64,000 nucleotides of DNA from Distichodus sexfasciatus. Lineage: Eukaryota; Chordata; Actinopteri; Characiformes; Distichodontidae. The notes below the pieces were generated by a model. The model worked only from the letters and a program-made list of their open reading frames with translations. It was not told the origin of the DNA and searched no databases. The DNA is taken from assembly GCA_032718565.1 (NCBI GenBank), contig JAVGVS010000310.1, forward strand, positions 62,001-126,000, given 5' to 3'. The stretch's first letter is position 1, and the number at the start of each line of letters is the position of its first letter. Below, one piece after another: positions 55,006-64,000 of this stretch. Position numbers and translations under genes: made by a program.

Positions 55006-55009
55006 CAGA

Positions 55010-55130
55010 CTTGGAAAAAAACTCATAAAAGTACAAGTACCTGCCCCCTAAAAACTGTAACTTGAGGAGGTACTTCTACTCGTTCCTAAGTACAGAAACG
55101 GATATTTACCCAAGTGTGGGTACTTGTAAG
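55010..55130. repeat. AAGTAC-type repeat fragment
   Basis: AAAAGTACAAGTACCTGCCC, GGTACTTCTACTCG and GTGTGGGTACTTG resemble the array at 59.5-60.6 kb. Confidence 0.6.
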
Positions 55131-55386
55131 TGAAAGTGAGTGATTTTTGTCATCGTGAACACACCAAAGCACAGCACACAATGCACCACAACGAAATATG
55201 ACCTCTGCATTTGACCCATCCGTGAAGGAGCTGTGGGCGGCTGACATGGGCAGTGCCTGGGAGCAGTGCTTGACATTGCCCCTTGCTCATGAGTACCTCA
55301 GTGGTAACTTTACCGGTCCTGGATTCAAACCTGCAACCTTCTGATCACGGGGCGAAAACCCTACCGTTACGCCACCAACTGCCCCG
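55131..55386 (-). mobile_element. SINE family A, full-length reference copy
   Basis: Complete from tail (GTGAAAGTGAGTGATTTTTG) to head (GTTACGCCACCAACTGCCCC). The B-box complement is GGATTCAAACC, and the A-box region is CCTACCGTTACGCCACC. At 256 bp it is the most intact minus-strand copy here and a good query for the rest of the genome. Confidence 0.9.
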
Positions 55387-55495
55387 TGAGTATTTGTCAT
55401 TGTGAACACACCACAGCCCAGTACAGTGCAGTGCTTGGCACGGTCTCTTGCTCATGAGTACTTCAGTGGTATCTTTTACCGGTCCAATGACGAGC
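55387..55495 (-). mobile_element. SINE family A, internally deleted copy
   Basis: TATTTGTCATTGTGAACACA and CCACAGCCCAGTACAGTGC jump directly to GCAGTGCTTGGCACGGTC, CTTGCTCATGAGTACTTCAG and TTTTACCGGTCC. It sits head-to-tail with the full-length copy. Confidence 0.75.
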
Positions 55496-55534
55496 AACTT
55501 CTATTTCCTAATTTCAGCGACAGTCTCCTTGTAG

Positions 55535-55622
55535 AAGCAACTTGAGGTTAAGGGTCTTGCTGAGGAACCCAGTAATGGTAGTGCCGGAGGTGAGATTCAA
55601 ACCCACAACCTCTTGGCCCAGA
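55535..55622 (-). mobile_element. SINE family B fragment
   Basis: AGAAGCAACTTGAGGTTAAG, GGTCTTGCTGAGGAACCCAG and GAGATTCAAACCCACAACC. Confidence 0.7.
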
Positions 55623-56060
55623 GATGAGTTTCGTACATTGGTATTTACAGTACAGTAATAAGGACAGTTGCAATTAATTACTGTAATCACTGTAAACTCT
55701 TTTTCACAAGGTTTCATACTTTGGTATTTATTGTACAGTAATGGAGTAGTTATAATTCATTACTGTAGTTATTAGTGTAATCACTATTACTATTATTGAA
55801 TAAACATGTTTAATGTTGCTTAGGTTTTGCATGTTCCACTTATTTTTCATGTGGTGTAAAGCGTACATTGGTCTGGCCTCGGTCTCGACTTGGTCTTGCC
55901 CCGATCCGGATGGAGACATTCATACTTTTAGTAGTTTAATTAGAAGTACCATTGTTTGGTCCTTATATTTAAGTAATTGGAGTAGCTGTAATTCTTTACT
56001 TGCTGACAGATGAGTTTCAATTGAGACTTGGCTCCCTAAAAGGTGCATCTAGAAGATCTA
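55623..56060. repeat. TACAGTAAT-type tandem debris
   Basis: TTGGTATTTACAGTACAGTA (55638) recurs as TTGGTATTTATTGTACAGTA (55721), each followed by an ATTACTG(T/A)AGT(T/A)A phrase: two or three loose copies of the unit seen at 59.5 kb. Confidence 0.55.
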
Positions 56061-56089
56061 CATTTCTTCTAAAATGGTCGTAAAGTGCA

Positions 56090-56625
56090 GTTAACGCTAA
56101 AGTTGCTTACATACTGAGTCCTCTCCAGCCGCACGACGCCCAGAGCACCGCAGTCCACCTGACAGTTTTATTGCGCCATTTAGCTGAGCTCCACGTGACG
56201 GAATGCAGAGTCGGAGCGAGCAGAAGTGCTGACGGCTCACGAGAACAAAATAACTAAATCCCCAGTCGATAGAACGCCGTGACAATGTGAATAAATAGAA
56301 GGCTCCGGCTTGCAAAACTTGTTTATGTGACGCTTTTAAAGCCGCGCATCACACAGTCCTGATCAAGGCCGGCGGATACGGTGCGGAAAAGCCGGGGTTC
56401 AGCTGGTCGCTTTCCGGGGTCGGGTGCACTCCCGCCGATCTTGTTTAAGAGTCATTTTGCAGAATTCCTGTCAGCAAGCTTCAGCTGAGGAAGAGCCGCT
56501 CGTCTTTCCTGAGGCGCTTTCGCCTTGTTTGGTCCGGACCGTCACCATTTTTGACACGGTTCCCCTTGACACAAAAAACCCCTCACAGTTTCTGTTTCTG
56601 ACATGGCCACGATTCTGAGAGCAGT
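56090..56625. other. Unique CpG-containing block
   Basis: AAGGCCGGCGGATACGG (56366-56382), AAAGCCGGGGTTCAGC, TTTCCGGGGTCGGGTGC and a 72-codon minus frame without a domain. Candidate conserved DNA. Confidence 0.3.
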
Positions 56626-56639
56626 TACTCGAGCGCCAC

Positions 56640-57110
56640 AAATCTGTGGGGTAACTTGCACATTAAAAAAAAACAAATAAATGCTACTATTGCAGGTGCT
56701 ATAAGTAAATAAATTTTTACATGTTTTAATTTATCCAGGTGGAGGTGACTTAAGTGTCTCCATAGTGCCTAAAAATTTTGTAAAAGTGCTTAAGTATACT
56801 GTGAGTACCGTTGTCCTTAAGTGACAAAGAGACCAAATCTTTGATTATTATATTATTATAATTGATTATTATACTGTTCATCATAAACTGACATTTTAGT
56901 GTTCAATGTTAAAGTTGTCATGTATTGTTATATAAAAATATCATTGTCAACATTTGCCAAAGTTATGGACAAAGGTACAAAGTTTGACATTTTTGACACA
57001 GAGTGTAGATTACTTACAGCATTATTACAGACTTAAAAGCACAAGAAGTACAAAAAAGTAGTGTCTTATTAAAACACTTAATAAAAATAATATTTTATTA
57101 AATATTTAAC
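56640..57110. other. AT-rich sequence with AAGTAC debris
   Basis: TAAAAGTGCTTAAGTATACT and ATTATTATATTATTATAATT patches. No gene. Confidence 0.45.
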
Positions 57111-57113
57111 CTA

Positions 57114-57540
57114 TCCATCCATCCATCCATCATCATCTGCTTGTCCAGGGTTCGGGTCGCGGGGATAGCAGCCTCAGGAGCGATGCCCAGACATCCCTCT
57201 CCCCAGCCATTCCCACTAGCTCATTTGGGGGGGATGCCGAGGCATTCCCAGGCCTGCGAATATAATTCCCCCATATCCGTGTCCTGGGTCTGCCCGGAGG
57301 CCTCCTCCCTGCAGGACATCGCCAGGTAACTGCCGAGGAGGCATCTGTACCAGGTGTCCAAACCACCTCAACTGGCTCCTCTCAACGTGGAGGAGCAGCG
57401 GTAATACTCAGAGAGTTTCCCGCATGCCCAAACCTCTCACCCTATCTCTAAGGGAGAGCCCAGACACAGTGCGGAGAAACCCCATTTCTTTCTATCCGCA
57501 ATCTCGTTCCTTCGGTCACTACCCACAGCTCATGACCATA
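57114..57540 (-). mobile_element. LINE 3' end with RT-ORF C-terminus and (ATCC)n tail
   Basis: Read on the minus strand, this is the last part of a non-LTR retrotransposon. The 77-codon frame at 57133-57366 contains CPAGRRPPGRPRTRIWGNYI and ERDVWASLLRLLSPRPEP, a composition characteristic of the C-terminus of fish LINE reverse-transcriptase ORFs, and it ends just before an (ATCC)n tail (57114-57131). The family is L2/Maui-like or RTE/Rex-like; I cannot decide. Upstream sequence to 57540 is frame-broken, and the RT catalytic domain is absent, so this is a 5'-truncated dead copy. Confidence 0.8.
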
Positions 57541-57544
57541 GATA

Positions 57545-58212
57545 AATAACTTAATGATTTATACTTAAGCAAGAGCTTAAAAAATGACAAACTTAAAAGT
57601 GCATATACAATAACAGACTTGAAAGTACAGGAAATAATAAAATAAGTGTCTCATTATATTGTCTCTTTTACAAAAAGTAGTGAATTACTTTGGGAATTAA
57701 ATAGTCAATTGCTTAATGATTCATACTTAAGAAGGGGCAAAATGACAGACTGAAAAGTGCCACTACAAGCCATTTTTATCCAGGTAGAGTTATTGGCGTG
57801 TCTAAAAAAAGTTCTTTACCTCTCAGTCCATCAAGCTACTAGTCTATCTGTCAATCCTTCTCTTCAACGCTGGCACCAGGGAGGTAGAACTCTGGGAGAA
57901 CGATGCCCAAGACGCTGCTCGATGAGACTTTCTGCACTTGCTCAACTTTTGGCCAGTGTGGATCCACAAGTACAAAATGTAAAAATCATAAGTTAAAATC
58001 TGCCGGTTTGGGCTCATTTTGATTTCGCACTTTCACACATGGTCTCTGGTGTAAAATTCATTAGCAGAATACATTCCATGTGTTTGGCATGAAAAGCAAC
58101 ACCAAAAATTAAATCAGTAAGAGTCTGAAGTAATTTGGGGGTCTTGCTGTTCTCCAAGCGACACTTGCATTGTGTGTACAACAAAGGTCAAATAAAGGGA
58201 TTTTTTAAAAGT
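57545..58212. other. No recognised gene
   Basis: Phrases such as TTAATGATTCATACTTAAG recur as TTAATGATTTATACTTAAGC (57552 and 57714), each followed by an AAAATGACA phrase, suggesting an old local duplication. Confidence 0.4.
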
Positions 58213-58636
58213 CTATTGCTGATTAATACTAATCCAGAAGACAGATAACCAATATTTTAGAGCATCATACTGTATGCCTGCTGTAAAAATGAAAAATGGT
58301 GTCAAAAATTGGAACAAAAGCTTGATCCTACGAAATTGACATCATGTTATTAACACTGTGAAATTTTTCAAAGAAATGACATAAAATCATATCCTTAAAG
58401 GGAAGAGTAAAACAAAAAAATTATAAATCTTTGTGTGCACAATGTATTTTCATGGGAAAATATCTTGTGAGCGTTAAAACACTCACATAATTTTTTATTT
58501 ATTTATTTTGCTTCCTTACGGCTCCCTTCTATGAGCTCTGTCTACACTGGACTCATCTTAGTTAATCTGATTATTGGTTTAAAAATGTTCCAATACCAAT
58601 AAATATCGGTGCCGACAATCAGGCGACCTCTAGTAT
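58213..58636. mobile_element. hAT-like element, right end intact
   Basis: Starts near GCTGATTAATACTAATCCAG and CAGATAACCAATATTTTAG and ends CAATAAATATCGGTGCCGAC, AATCAGGCGACCTCTAGTA. The right terminus fits a known fish hAT-like family whose left end is seen at 54908. The left terminus is lost. Confidence 0.6.
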
Positions 58637-58660
58637 ATACACACATACACTCACACACAT
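58636..58660. repeat. CA-rich run
   Basis: ACACACATACACTCACACAC adjoining the hAT-like right end. Confidence 0.8.
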
Positions 58661-58884
58661 ACAAACTTATGTAGGCTATGTAATGTGCAAACATACACAC
58701 ATATCTGGAATAGTTTACAGTTATTTCAAACACACCTTTGGTGATCCATTACCATAAAAATCCTCCTGTCTGCTATTTGCATAATATATGACAGCATTAA
58801 ATATGGGAAAAATATGGAAAGTTAAATATTTGAAACACAATAAAGAGGTTGCTGAACTTATGTTCCTGTACACAGCGGCAGCTG

Positions 58885-58965
58885 ATAATAAAACACACGC
58901 ACACACACACCAGCACCTGATAATAAAACACACACACACACACGCACACACACACCAGCACCTAA
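58885..58965. repeat. Two-copy (CA)n-containing duplication, ~37 bp
   Basis: CTGATAATAAAACACACGCA and CACCAGCACC, then again CTGATAATAAAACACACACA and CACCAGCACC. Confidence 0.88.
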
Positions 58966-59485
58966 CGAGATGTTGGGTCAGCTTCGCAATCTCGTGAAAT
59001 ACTTACAGCATTATTGGCACTGTTGTATTCAAATTAAAGTTTTCTCCCCCTCACAAATAAATATATAAATAAGGAAATAAATAAAACCTTAGCGGTCATA
59101 ACTTGGGAAAAAAAGGCCAATGTTGCAACTCCGTGGGGCTGACGAAAGGCCAATAATTTCTTGAGGTGAAACCAAACCTTTCAAAAATAGATTTTTTTAA
59201 AAAAAAAGGGGTAAAACATGACGGGTCCCTTTTCTTTACTGGGGTTTTGGTGAAAATGCTGCTACAAGAGGCAGCACAAAAGAAGGAGATTTTTCATTAA
59301 ACAAGGTGAATCAAAAGATGAGGAGAGTAAATTACTTTTTTCCAGTCCCCTGATCCGAGGTAGGATTTTATTTTTTTTATTTTTCATAAAGTGAAAACTT
59401 GGCTTGTCATGCTTGCGCTGGACGTTTTTTCAGCACGATCCAGTCTATTTTACTCACAGACTAGGTCTCACTTTTTAATAAGGTA
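58966..59485. other. No recognised feature
   Basis: AT-rich sequence with an A run at 59197-59208. Confidence 0.4.
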
Positions 59486-59489
59486 CCCC

Positions 59490-60620
59490 ACAAAAATGAC
59501 TTACTAATTATAGGATTAACTTTATAATTACATAAATAAATGTAATTACAACAATGAACTATATCTAGTCTCAATACAGTACTGTACGTATCCAAAATGG
59601 TACTTGAACTCATAAAGTACCCACTAGAAGTTGCTTAATTACATTATTTAATTACAGCTACAACCATTATTGTACAATAAGTATTCAAATATGTGTACTT
59701 TCATTATAAAAGTACAAGTACTCCCTCAAAAAAGGTACTTGATAACAGTAATAAATTAGAACTATTTCTATTACTGTACATTAAGTATCAAAGTACCTTT
59801 ACTCAAAAGTATGAGTGCCCCTCAAAGTTATGTGTACATCTAATCATAAAAGTACAGGTACACACCAGGAAGTTAATTACATTACTAAATTACAACTACT
59901 ATCATTATTTTACTGTAATTACCAATGTGTCGGTACTTGCATTTCTAAAGGTACAGGTACCACAAAATGTTACTTAATCACAAAATTATTACAACTACTC
60001 CCATTACTGCACTGTAGGTTTTCAAAATTCTTAAAGCCATTCAAGTACCCACCACTCCCATGTTACTTAGGGCCTGTTTACACGTATGTGGACATATTTA
60101 AATACATTTTCATATGTTAATTTTTAAAATTAATCTAAAATTTAAAGTATAGGTACTTCTAAATATAAAAGTACCCTATCCAAAAGTTACTTCAGTACAT
60201 TAATTGAATTACATCTACTCTCATTACTGCACTGCAATGGTACTGGTACCTATAAATGTAAAGTAGGCTCTCCAAAAGTTATTTAATTACAACAACGAAT
60301 TTCAACCGCTCACTTTAGTGTAGTGTAAGTACCCATGCATGGGTGCCCATAGTTATAAAAATACCTACCCTCCCAAAATTTAAGTAATAAACTAGTACTT
60401 CTCCTGTTACTGTACTCCAAGTACAGTATTTGTTTTGAAAAAAATTATAGTAAAAAGTTAATTAACAATAAGTAACTATTTGCAACTATTTGTTTTTGTA
60501 GATTAAGTACCCAAGTATAGGTACTAGCGATTACAAAAGTATGAGCACCTTATAAAAAGAGTATTTACATTAATGAATTACACACACTCCCTTTACTGTC
60601 CAAATTACTTTGCTAATTCT
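59490..60620. repeat. AAGTAC tandem array, ~85-110-bp unit, about 11 copies
   Basis: Each unit combines ATTATAAAAGTACAGGTAC, CCTCCCAAAAAGTTACTTAA, TTACATTAATGAATTACAAC, and TACTCCCATTACTGTACTGT, in fixed order with drift. Related fragments lie at 48.8, 50.9, 55.0, 55.6 and 63.8 kb, so the array probably grew out of a dispersed repeat. Confidence 0.88.
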
Positions 60621-61075
60621 GCAGAACGCCGTTTATCTCCGTTTAACGCCGAACGCAACGGATGCCGTTCCCGCTAATGACACCTTTTTACCCAAAAGCC
60701 GATACGCGCCTCTGTGAGATCTGGCGGTAAGACGCGCTGCCGGACGAACAAAGCCGAACGTACCGATCGTCACCGGTTGCGAAAAGCAAAAAGGAATAAC
60801 GAGAGAGAAGCCAACTAATGAGACGAAGCTAATGCTCTGACGGCGAGCGTCGCGGCCGCGTCGGTTGTTTTAAAATGAAAAATAAATGAGGAACGCTACG
60901 CGCTCGGCGGCGGCTAAAACGTAATGAGCCTCTGATACGCTTTTCCAGGCGTATCTTTGCCATAATTTGCACCTCGCGCCGCGGCATTAAAATCATTCGT
61001 CTTACGCTACCCCCCTCTGCCCCCCGCCACACCACCACCTCCCTTCATGCAATTTAAAGAGCAACCCTAAGCGAT
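60605..61075. other. CpG-dense unique block
   Basis: By eye the most CpG-dense stretch of the window: CAGAACGCCGTTTATCTCCG, TAACGCCGAACGCAACGG, ACGGCGAGCGTCGCGGCCGC and GCACCTCGCGCCGCGGC. It includes GGCGGTAAGACGCGC and CGTAATGAGCC stretches and follows immediately after the AT-rich array. The 69-codon minus frame (60829-61038) is Arg-rich, has no domain, and probably reflects composition. Candidate CpG island or regulatory element. Confidence 0.4.
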
Positions 61076-61089
61076 ATTGCTAAAACTAA

Positions 61090-61305
61090 GCATATATAGG
61101 GTTTCCCCCGAACTATGGGGGTTGGGGCGGGGTGAGTTATGCCGGCTTTTTTCATATTCCGTAATTCGGCATGTCTACCTTCATTTAGGTTTTTGCCCGA
61201 ATTAGGGAGGTGGGGGATGGGGTGATGCTGAATTAGGCAGTTGGGGGAATATGAAAACTGATATTACTCCCCCCATCTTCTTAATTCAGCATCACTCGCA
61301 CCTTC
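61090..61305. other. G-rich direct repeat and long imperfect hairpin
   Basis: CCGAACTATGGGGGTTGGGG and CCGAATTAGGGAGGTGGGGG start two similar G-rich segments. GTGATGCTGAATTA (61222-61235) is perfectly inverted at 61282-61295, and GGGGGAATAT pairs with ATATTACTCCCCC inside it, leaving a loop of about 8 nt. TTAATTCAGCATC occurs again near 61659. Confidence 0.65.
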
Positions 61306-61425
61306 TCATTCATTCATTCATTCATTCATTCATTCATTCATTCATTATCTGAACTGCCCAATCCCAGTTGGGGTCACAGGGACTGGATCCTATGCACAGA
61401 CTACTGGCGCAAGATGAAGATTTTG
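61306..61425 (+). mobile_element. Family C repeat, truncated, with expanded (ATTC)n
   Basis: An (ATTC)n run of about 40 bp leads into ATTATCTGAACTGCCCAATC, GTTGGGGTCACAGGGACTGG and GATCCTATGC, the same start as the copy at 4240. The microsatellite grew from the element's own TTCATTCATT start. Confidence 0.7.
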
Positions 61426-61435
61426 TTTTTTGTTG

Positions 61436-61550
61436 TGACGGTGTTTTTTGAGTACCTCAGTGGTACCTTTGCCAGTCTGGGACTTGAAGCGGTGATCTTC
61501 TGATCATGAGTTCAACTCCCCAAGCGTTATGTTACCAATTGCCCCAAATG
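61436..61550 (-). mobile_element. SINE family A, head half
   Basis: GAGTACCTCAGTGGTACCTT, TGCCAGTCTGGGACTTGAAG, GATCTTCTGATCATGAG and GTTACCAATTGCCCC. Confidence 0.8.
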
Positions 61551-63030
61551 CATCAGTTGTGTTGGGAAGAGGTTGTGATGGCAGCTTGATTTCACTACTG
61601 TTCTACTCCACCTAAACACCTTGAAAACTGGCATCATTGCTCCCAAAAATCAGCTCCTTAATTCAGCATCCCACTTTCCCCTCAATGGGCCATATGCGGA
61701 ATATCCAACGCTCGAACTGGAAAACAGAGTTAGATACTTTTCACTTCAGTACGCGTCTGGTGAATGACAGTGGTTTTGCCAGTCGGTCTGTGGTAATAAT
61801 AATCAAAAAATAAATAAATAAAAAATTTAAAAAGTTAATGCGTTTCTTAAGTTAATAATAGTATTAGTGTCTGCTTTTTATTTATTTATTTTTTTTCAAA
61901 ATTACAATCCTGTTCATATTCATAACCCAATTAAATAAATGCTCAATAACACCAGCATCCATTAGTTGGCGTGGTAAACCTACTATATCGCTACACTTAT
62001 GTCAGCTCAAACATACTTTTACGCCAAAAAAACCCCAGTTTCGCCAACGAGGATTAGTTTAGGTGTGCTTGATTGATTGTGACAAACTACATAATCGACT
62101 TAAAAATGCCAAACAAGTTACCAGAGATATCTTTTTCACATCAGAAAATCAGGTAACGTAAGCTGAGGTAACTGAGCAAGCTAATAACAACTTAACCACA
62201 TAGTTTTCACTGTAAGAGGAGGCATATAACCCAATACCTTTGTCCAGTCTGATGTCTGGTGTTGTTGACGACTTGCAGATTTGGTGGATATTGGATGCAG
62301 AGCTGCGGGGGAGCTCCTGCAGGCATCTACTATAAAACACCATTTGTTGAAAGTATTTGTGTAAAAAGTAACTACAGACAGAGAGGTGTCCCGCTATCTG
62401 CAAATTTCTACTACGAAGAGTGATGTCACGCCGGAAGAGAAATCACTTGTTTAACGAACCTGGAAGTAATGTTGTGCATAAGGCCCATTCTGCAAAACGC
62501 GGTGTAAATTTTTTAAAAGCAATTTTAACCACAGCAAAATATAATAAAAGTAACCTTATTTTTCTATCCTAACAATCAGATGATTAACTGAAGAAACAAT
62601 TATTTGTTAATTGATGAGACTGAAATTTACATCATTTTTAATGCAGTTAAATGCCCTTTAAAATGGAAGTTCTAAAACTAAATAGGAGTTTTAAAAGTAA
62701 ATTTTATAGGTTTTTACTTTTTTTCCCCCAGCAAAACAGTGGTGTGATGCCAAACCAACAGCAGACAAATGTCACAGGAAATGAGGTAGAGATGGAAATT
62801 GAGGTTTGTATGTTAAATATGCTTAAGAGAAACAAATGTTGGTTTGCATTTTTGTTTAGAGCTTAAAACTAGGGCTAAAAACTGTCTGAACAACTAACAT
62901 GTATCACATGAACTCTGCCTGAATGTAATCTAAGTACACTTAAACCATTTTTGAATTTTGTTAATTCATCAGAATGAGAGTCCTCAATTTTTTCTTAGTA
63001 TTAAGTGATGTTAACTCAGTTCTTTTATTA
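61551..63030. other. Unique and AT-rich sequence, no gene
   Basis: Simple AT/AAT-rich patch at 61795-61895. Frames of 71-84 codons have no domain. A minus frame at 62149-62403 is the largest and is unsupported. Confidence 0.4.
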
Positions 63031-63370
63031 ATACAAGCTGTCAGGTTTTACAGAGTAGCTACTTGCACACAAAGGGAATTTCAACAATAAATCAGCGTAA
63101 TTAGGATTTGAGCACGGAGCTTTTTGGAGAGACCCCCATCGATAAGCAACAAAAAAAAAGTGGGGAGGGATTTCATCCCGACGAGAGGCCATAAAAGCGT
63201 CAGCCTTTTTAAAAGCGCTCAGCCACTTGATATTCAGCCGCTGCCATTGTCAATCTTCTGGGCCAAGAGATCGATAAATGACTTGGAGGAAAAGGAAAAC
63301 TTTACCCCGGGCTAGTGAATAATCGATGGCTCGCTCGGCCCGCCTAATTAAACTGCCACGTTAATATATC
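63031..63370. other. Unique block
   Basis: TTGAGCACGGAGC, AAAAGCGTCAGCC, GATAAATGACTTGGAGG and CGGCCCGCCTAATTAAACTG, the last with a TAATTA core (63342-63347). Candidate regulatory DNA by texture. Confidence 0.3.
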
Positions 63371-63760
63371 TTTCAGCCAAACACAGCAAAAGAAGGAGAA
63401 ATAGTAGTAATATACAAGATCTAACAGATAACATTTGTGTAGAACGTAAAAATCGACGTGGATTTTTACAGGAAGTAATACAAGGCTAAAACTAGACTTA
63501 AATTTGATTTAGCTTGAACCTTTAAGGCAGCAATTAAACTTCCGTTTTTAAGTTGAACTTGACAGAATTTTGATCAGATAATCGTGTTAACATGCTTCAA
63601 CCTAAAACAATAATTTATGCAATTTTTAGTAACTTTAGTAGTTTTCGTTGTTGCAATTTAGGTCAGTGCTCAGAGATGAAAATGTGAAGATGACAGATTA
63701 AGTTAAAACTGTAAGTTTGAACTACAGCTATGTTTAAGAGATTTGAGTCTTGTTGATGGA
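63371..63760. other. No recognised feature
   Basis: AT-rich unique sequence. Confidence 0.4.
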
Positions 63761-63764
63761 TGTA

Positions 63765-64000
63765 TCCAGAGGTGTCAAAATTACACGAATTCTTCACTCA
63801 AGTAGAAATATAGATACATGTGTTTAAAAAGACTTACAAAAGTACAGGCTCTAAAACATACTAAAAGTATAAAAGTATAAAGTATCGTTACGAAGGACAA
63901 AACCAGCATTTTAGGGCAAAGCTGACTGGACTCCATGTCCAAGCGTTATGTAGAGGTCGAGCAGAGAAAAATAAAGCCACATGAATACTTAAAGCACCAC
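63765..64000. mobile_element. Dispersed repeat fragment, cut by window edge
   Basis: CACTCAAGTAGAAATATAGA, TACATGTGTTTAAAAAGAC and AAGTATAAAAGTATAAAGTA are phrases of a common fish repeat. The element runs off the right edge. Confidence 0.55.

Overview
This window looks like intergenic or intronic DNA of a vertebrate, most likely a ray-finned fish. I find no protein-coding gene, no rRNA and no free-standing tRNA gene. The fish assignment rests on repeat types I recognise from teleost genomes: a tRNA-derived SINE in many copies, a second SINE with a 'TCTGATGAATGCC'-type tail, a GTCCCCA/(GT)n element, several hAT-like elements ending in 'TAGGGGTGT...ACACCCCTA', a dispersed repeat with the phrase 'CATGCAAACTCCACACAG', and the 3' end of a LINE with an (ATCC)n tail. 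Microsatellites of almost every class are abundant. I cannot name the species. Every open frame of about 60-190 codons lies in low-complexity or repeat sequence or lacks recognisable protein character; the one exception is the decayed C-terminus of a LINE reverse-transcriptase ORF near 57.1-57.4 kb.

Layout. 0-10 kb: AC-rich minisatellite, a ~180-bp tandem array, microsatellites, hAT-like pieces, and about 2.5 kb of polypurine/polypyrimidine sequence. 10-21.5 kb: decayed tandem arrays with units from 22 bp to ~600 bp, mixed with nested hAT-like insertions and SINE pieces. 21.5-29 kb: AT- and GA-rich microsatellite country, then a 1.6-kb array. 29-40 kb: two more arrays, including a 21-bp minisatellite with higher-order structure, an AT-rich array family in three blocks of both orientations alternating with CpG-containing unique blocks, and a 1.6-kb element with inverted ends. 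40-57 kb: a SINE cluster, duplicated unique sequence at 44-45.5 kb, and several unique blocks. 57-64 kb: LINE 3' end, hAT remnant, an AAGTAC array, a CpG-dense block at 60.6-61.1 kb and a hairpin.

No genes act together here. If the window has a function it is probably regulatory: the unique, CpG-containing blocks between the arrays (for example 1.4-1.7, 15.9-16.5, 34.1-34.4, 35.2-35.6, 39.0-39.3, 43.1-44.1, 49.0-49.9, 53.0-53.4, 54.0-54.9 and 60.6-61.1 kb) have the look of conserved non-coding elements, but that needs cross-species alignment. The most distinctive observations are a minisatellite wholly enclosed by terminal inverted repeats (17.7-18.1 kb), a duplicated ~76-bp block beside an inverted array (35.5 and 36.1 kb), three AP-1-type sites at exact 20-bp spacing (0.9 kb), the higher-order 21-bp array (32.6-33.4 kb), and the large number of unrelated, decayed local tandem arrays.
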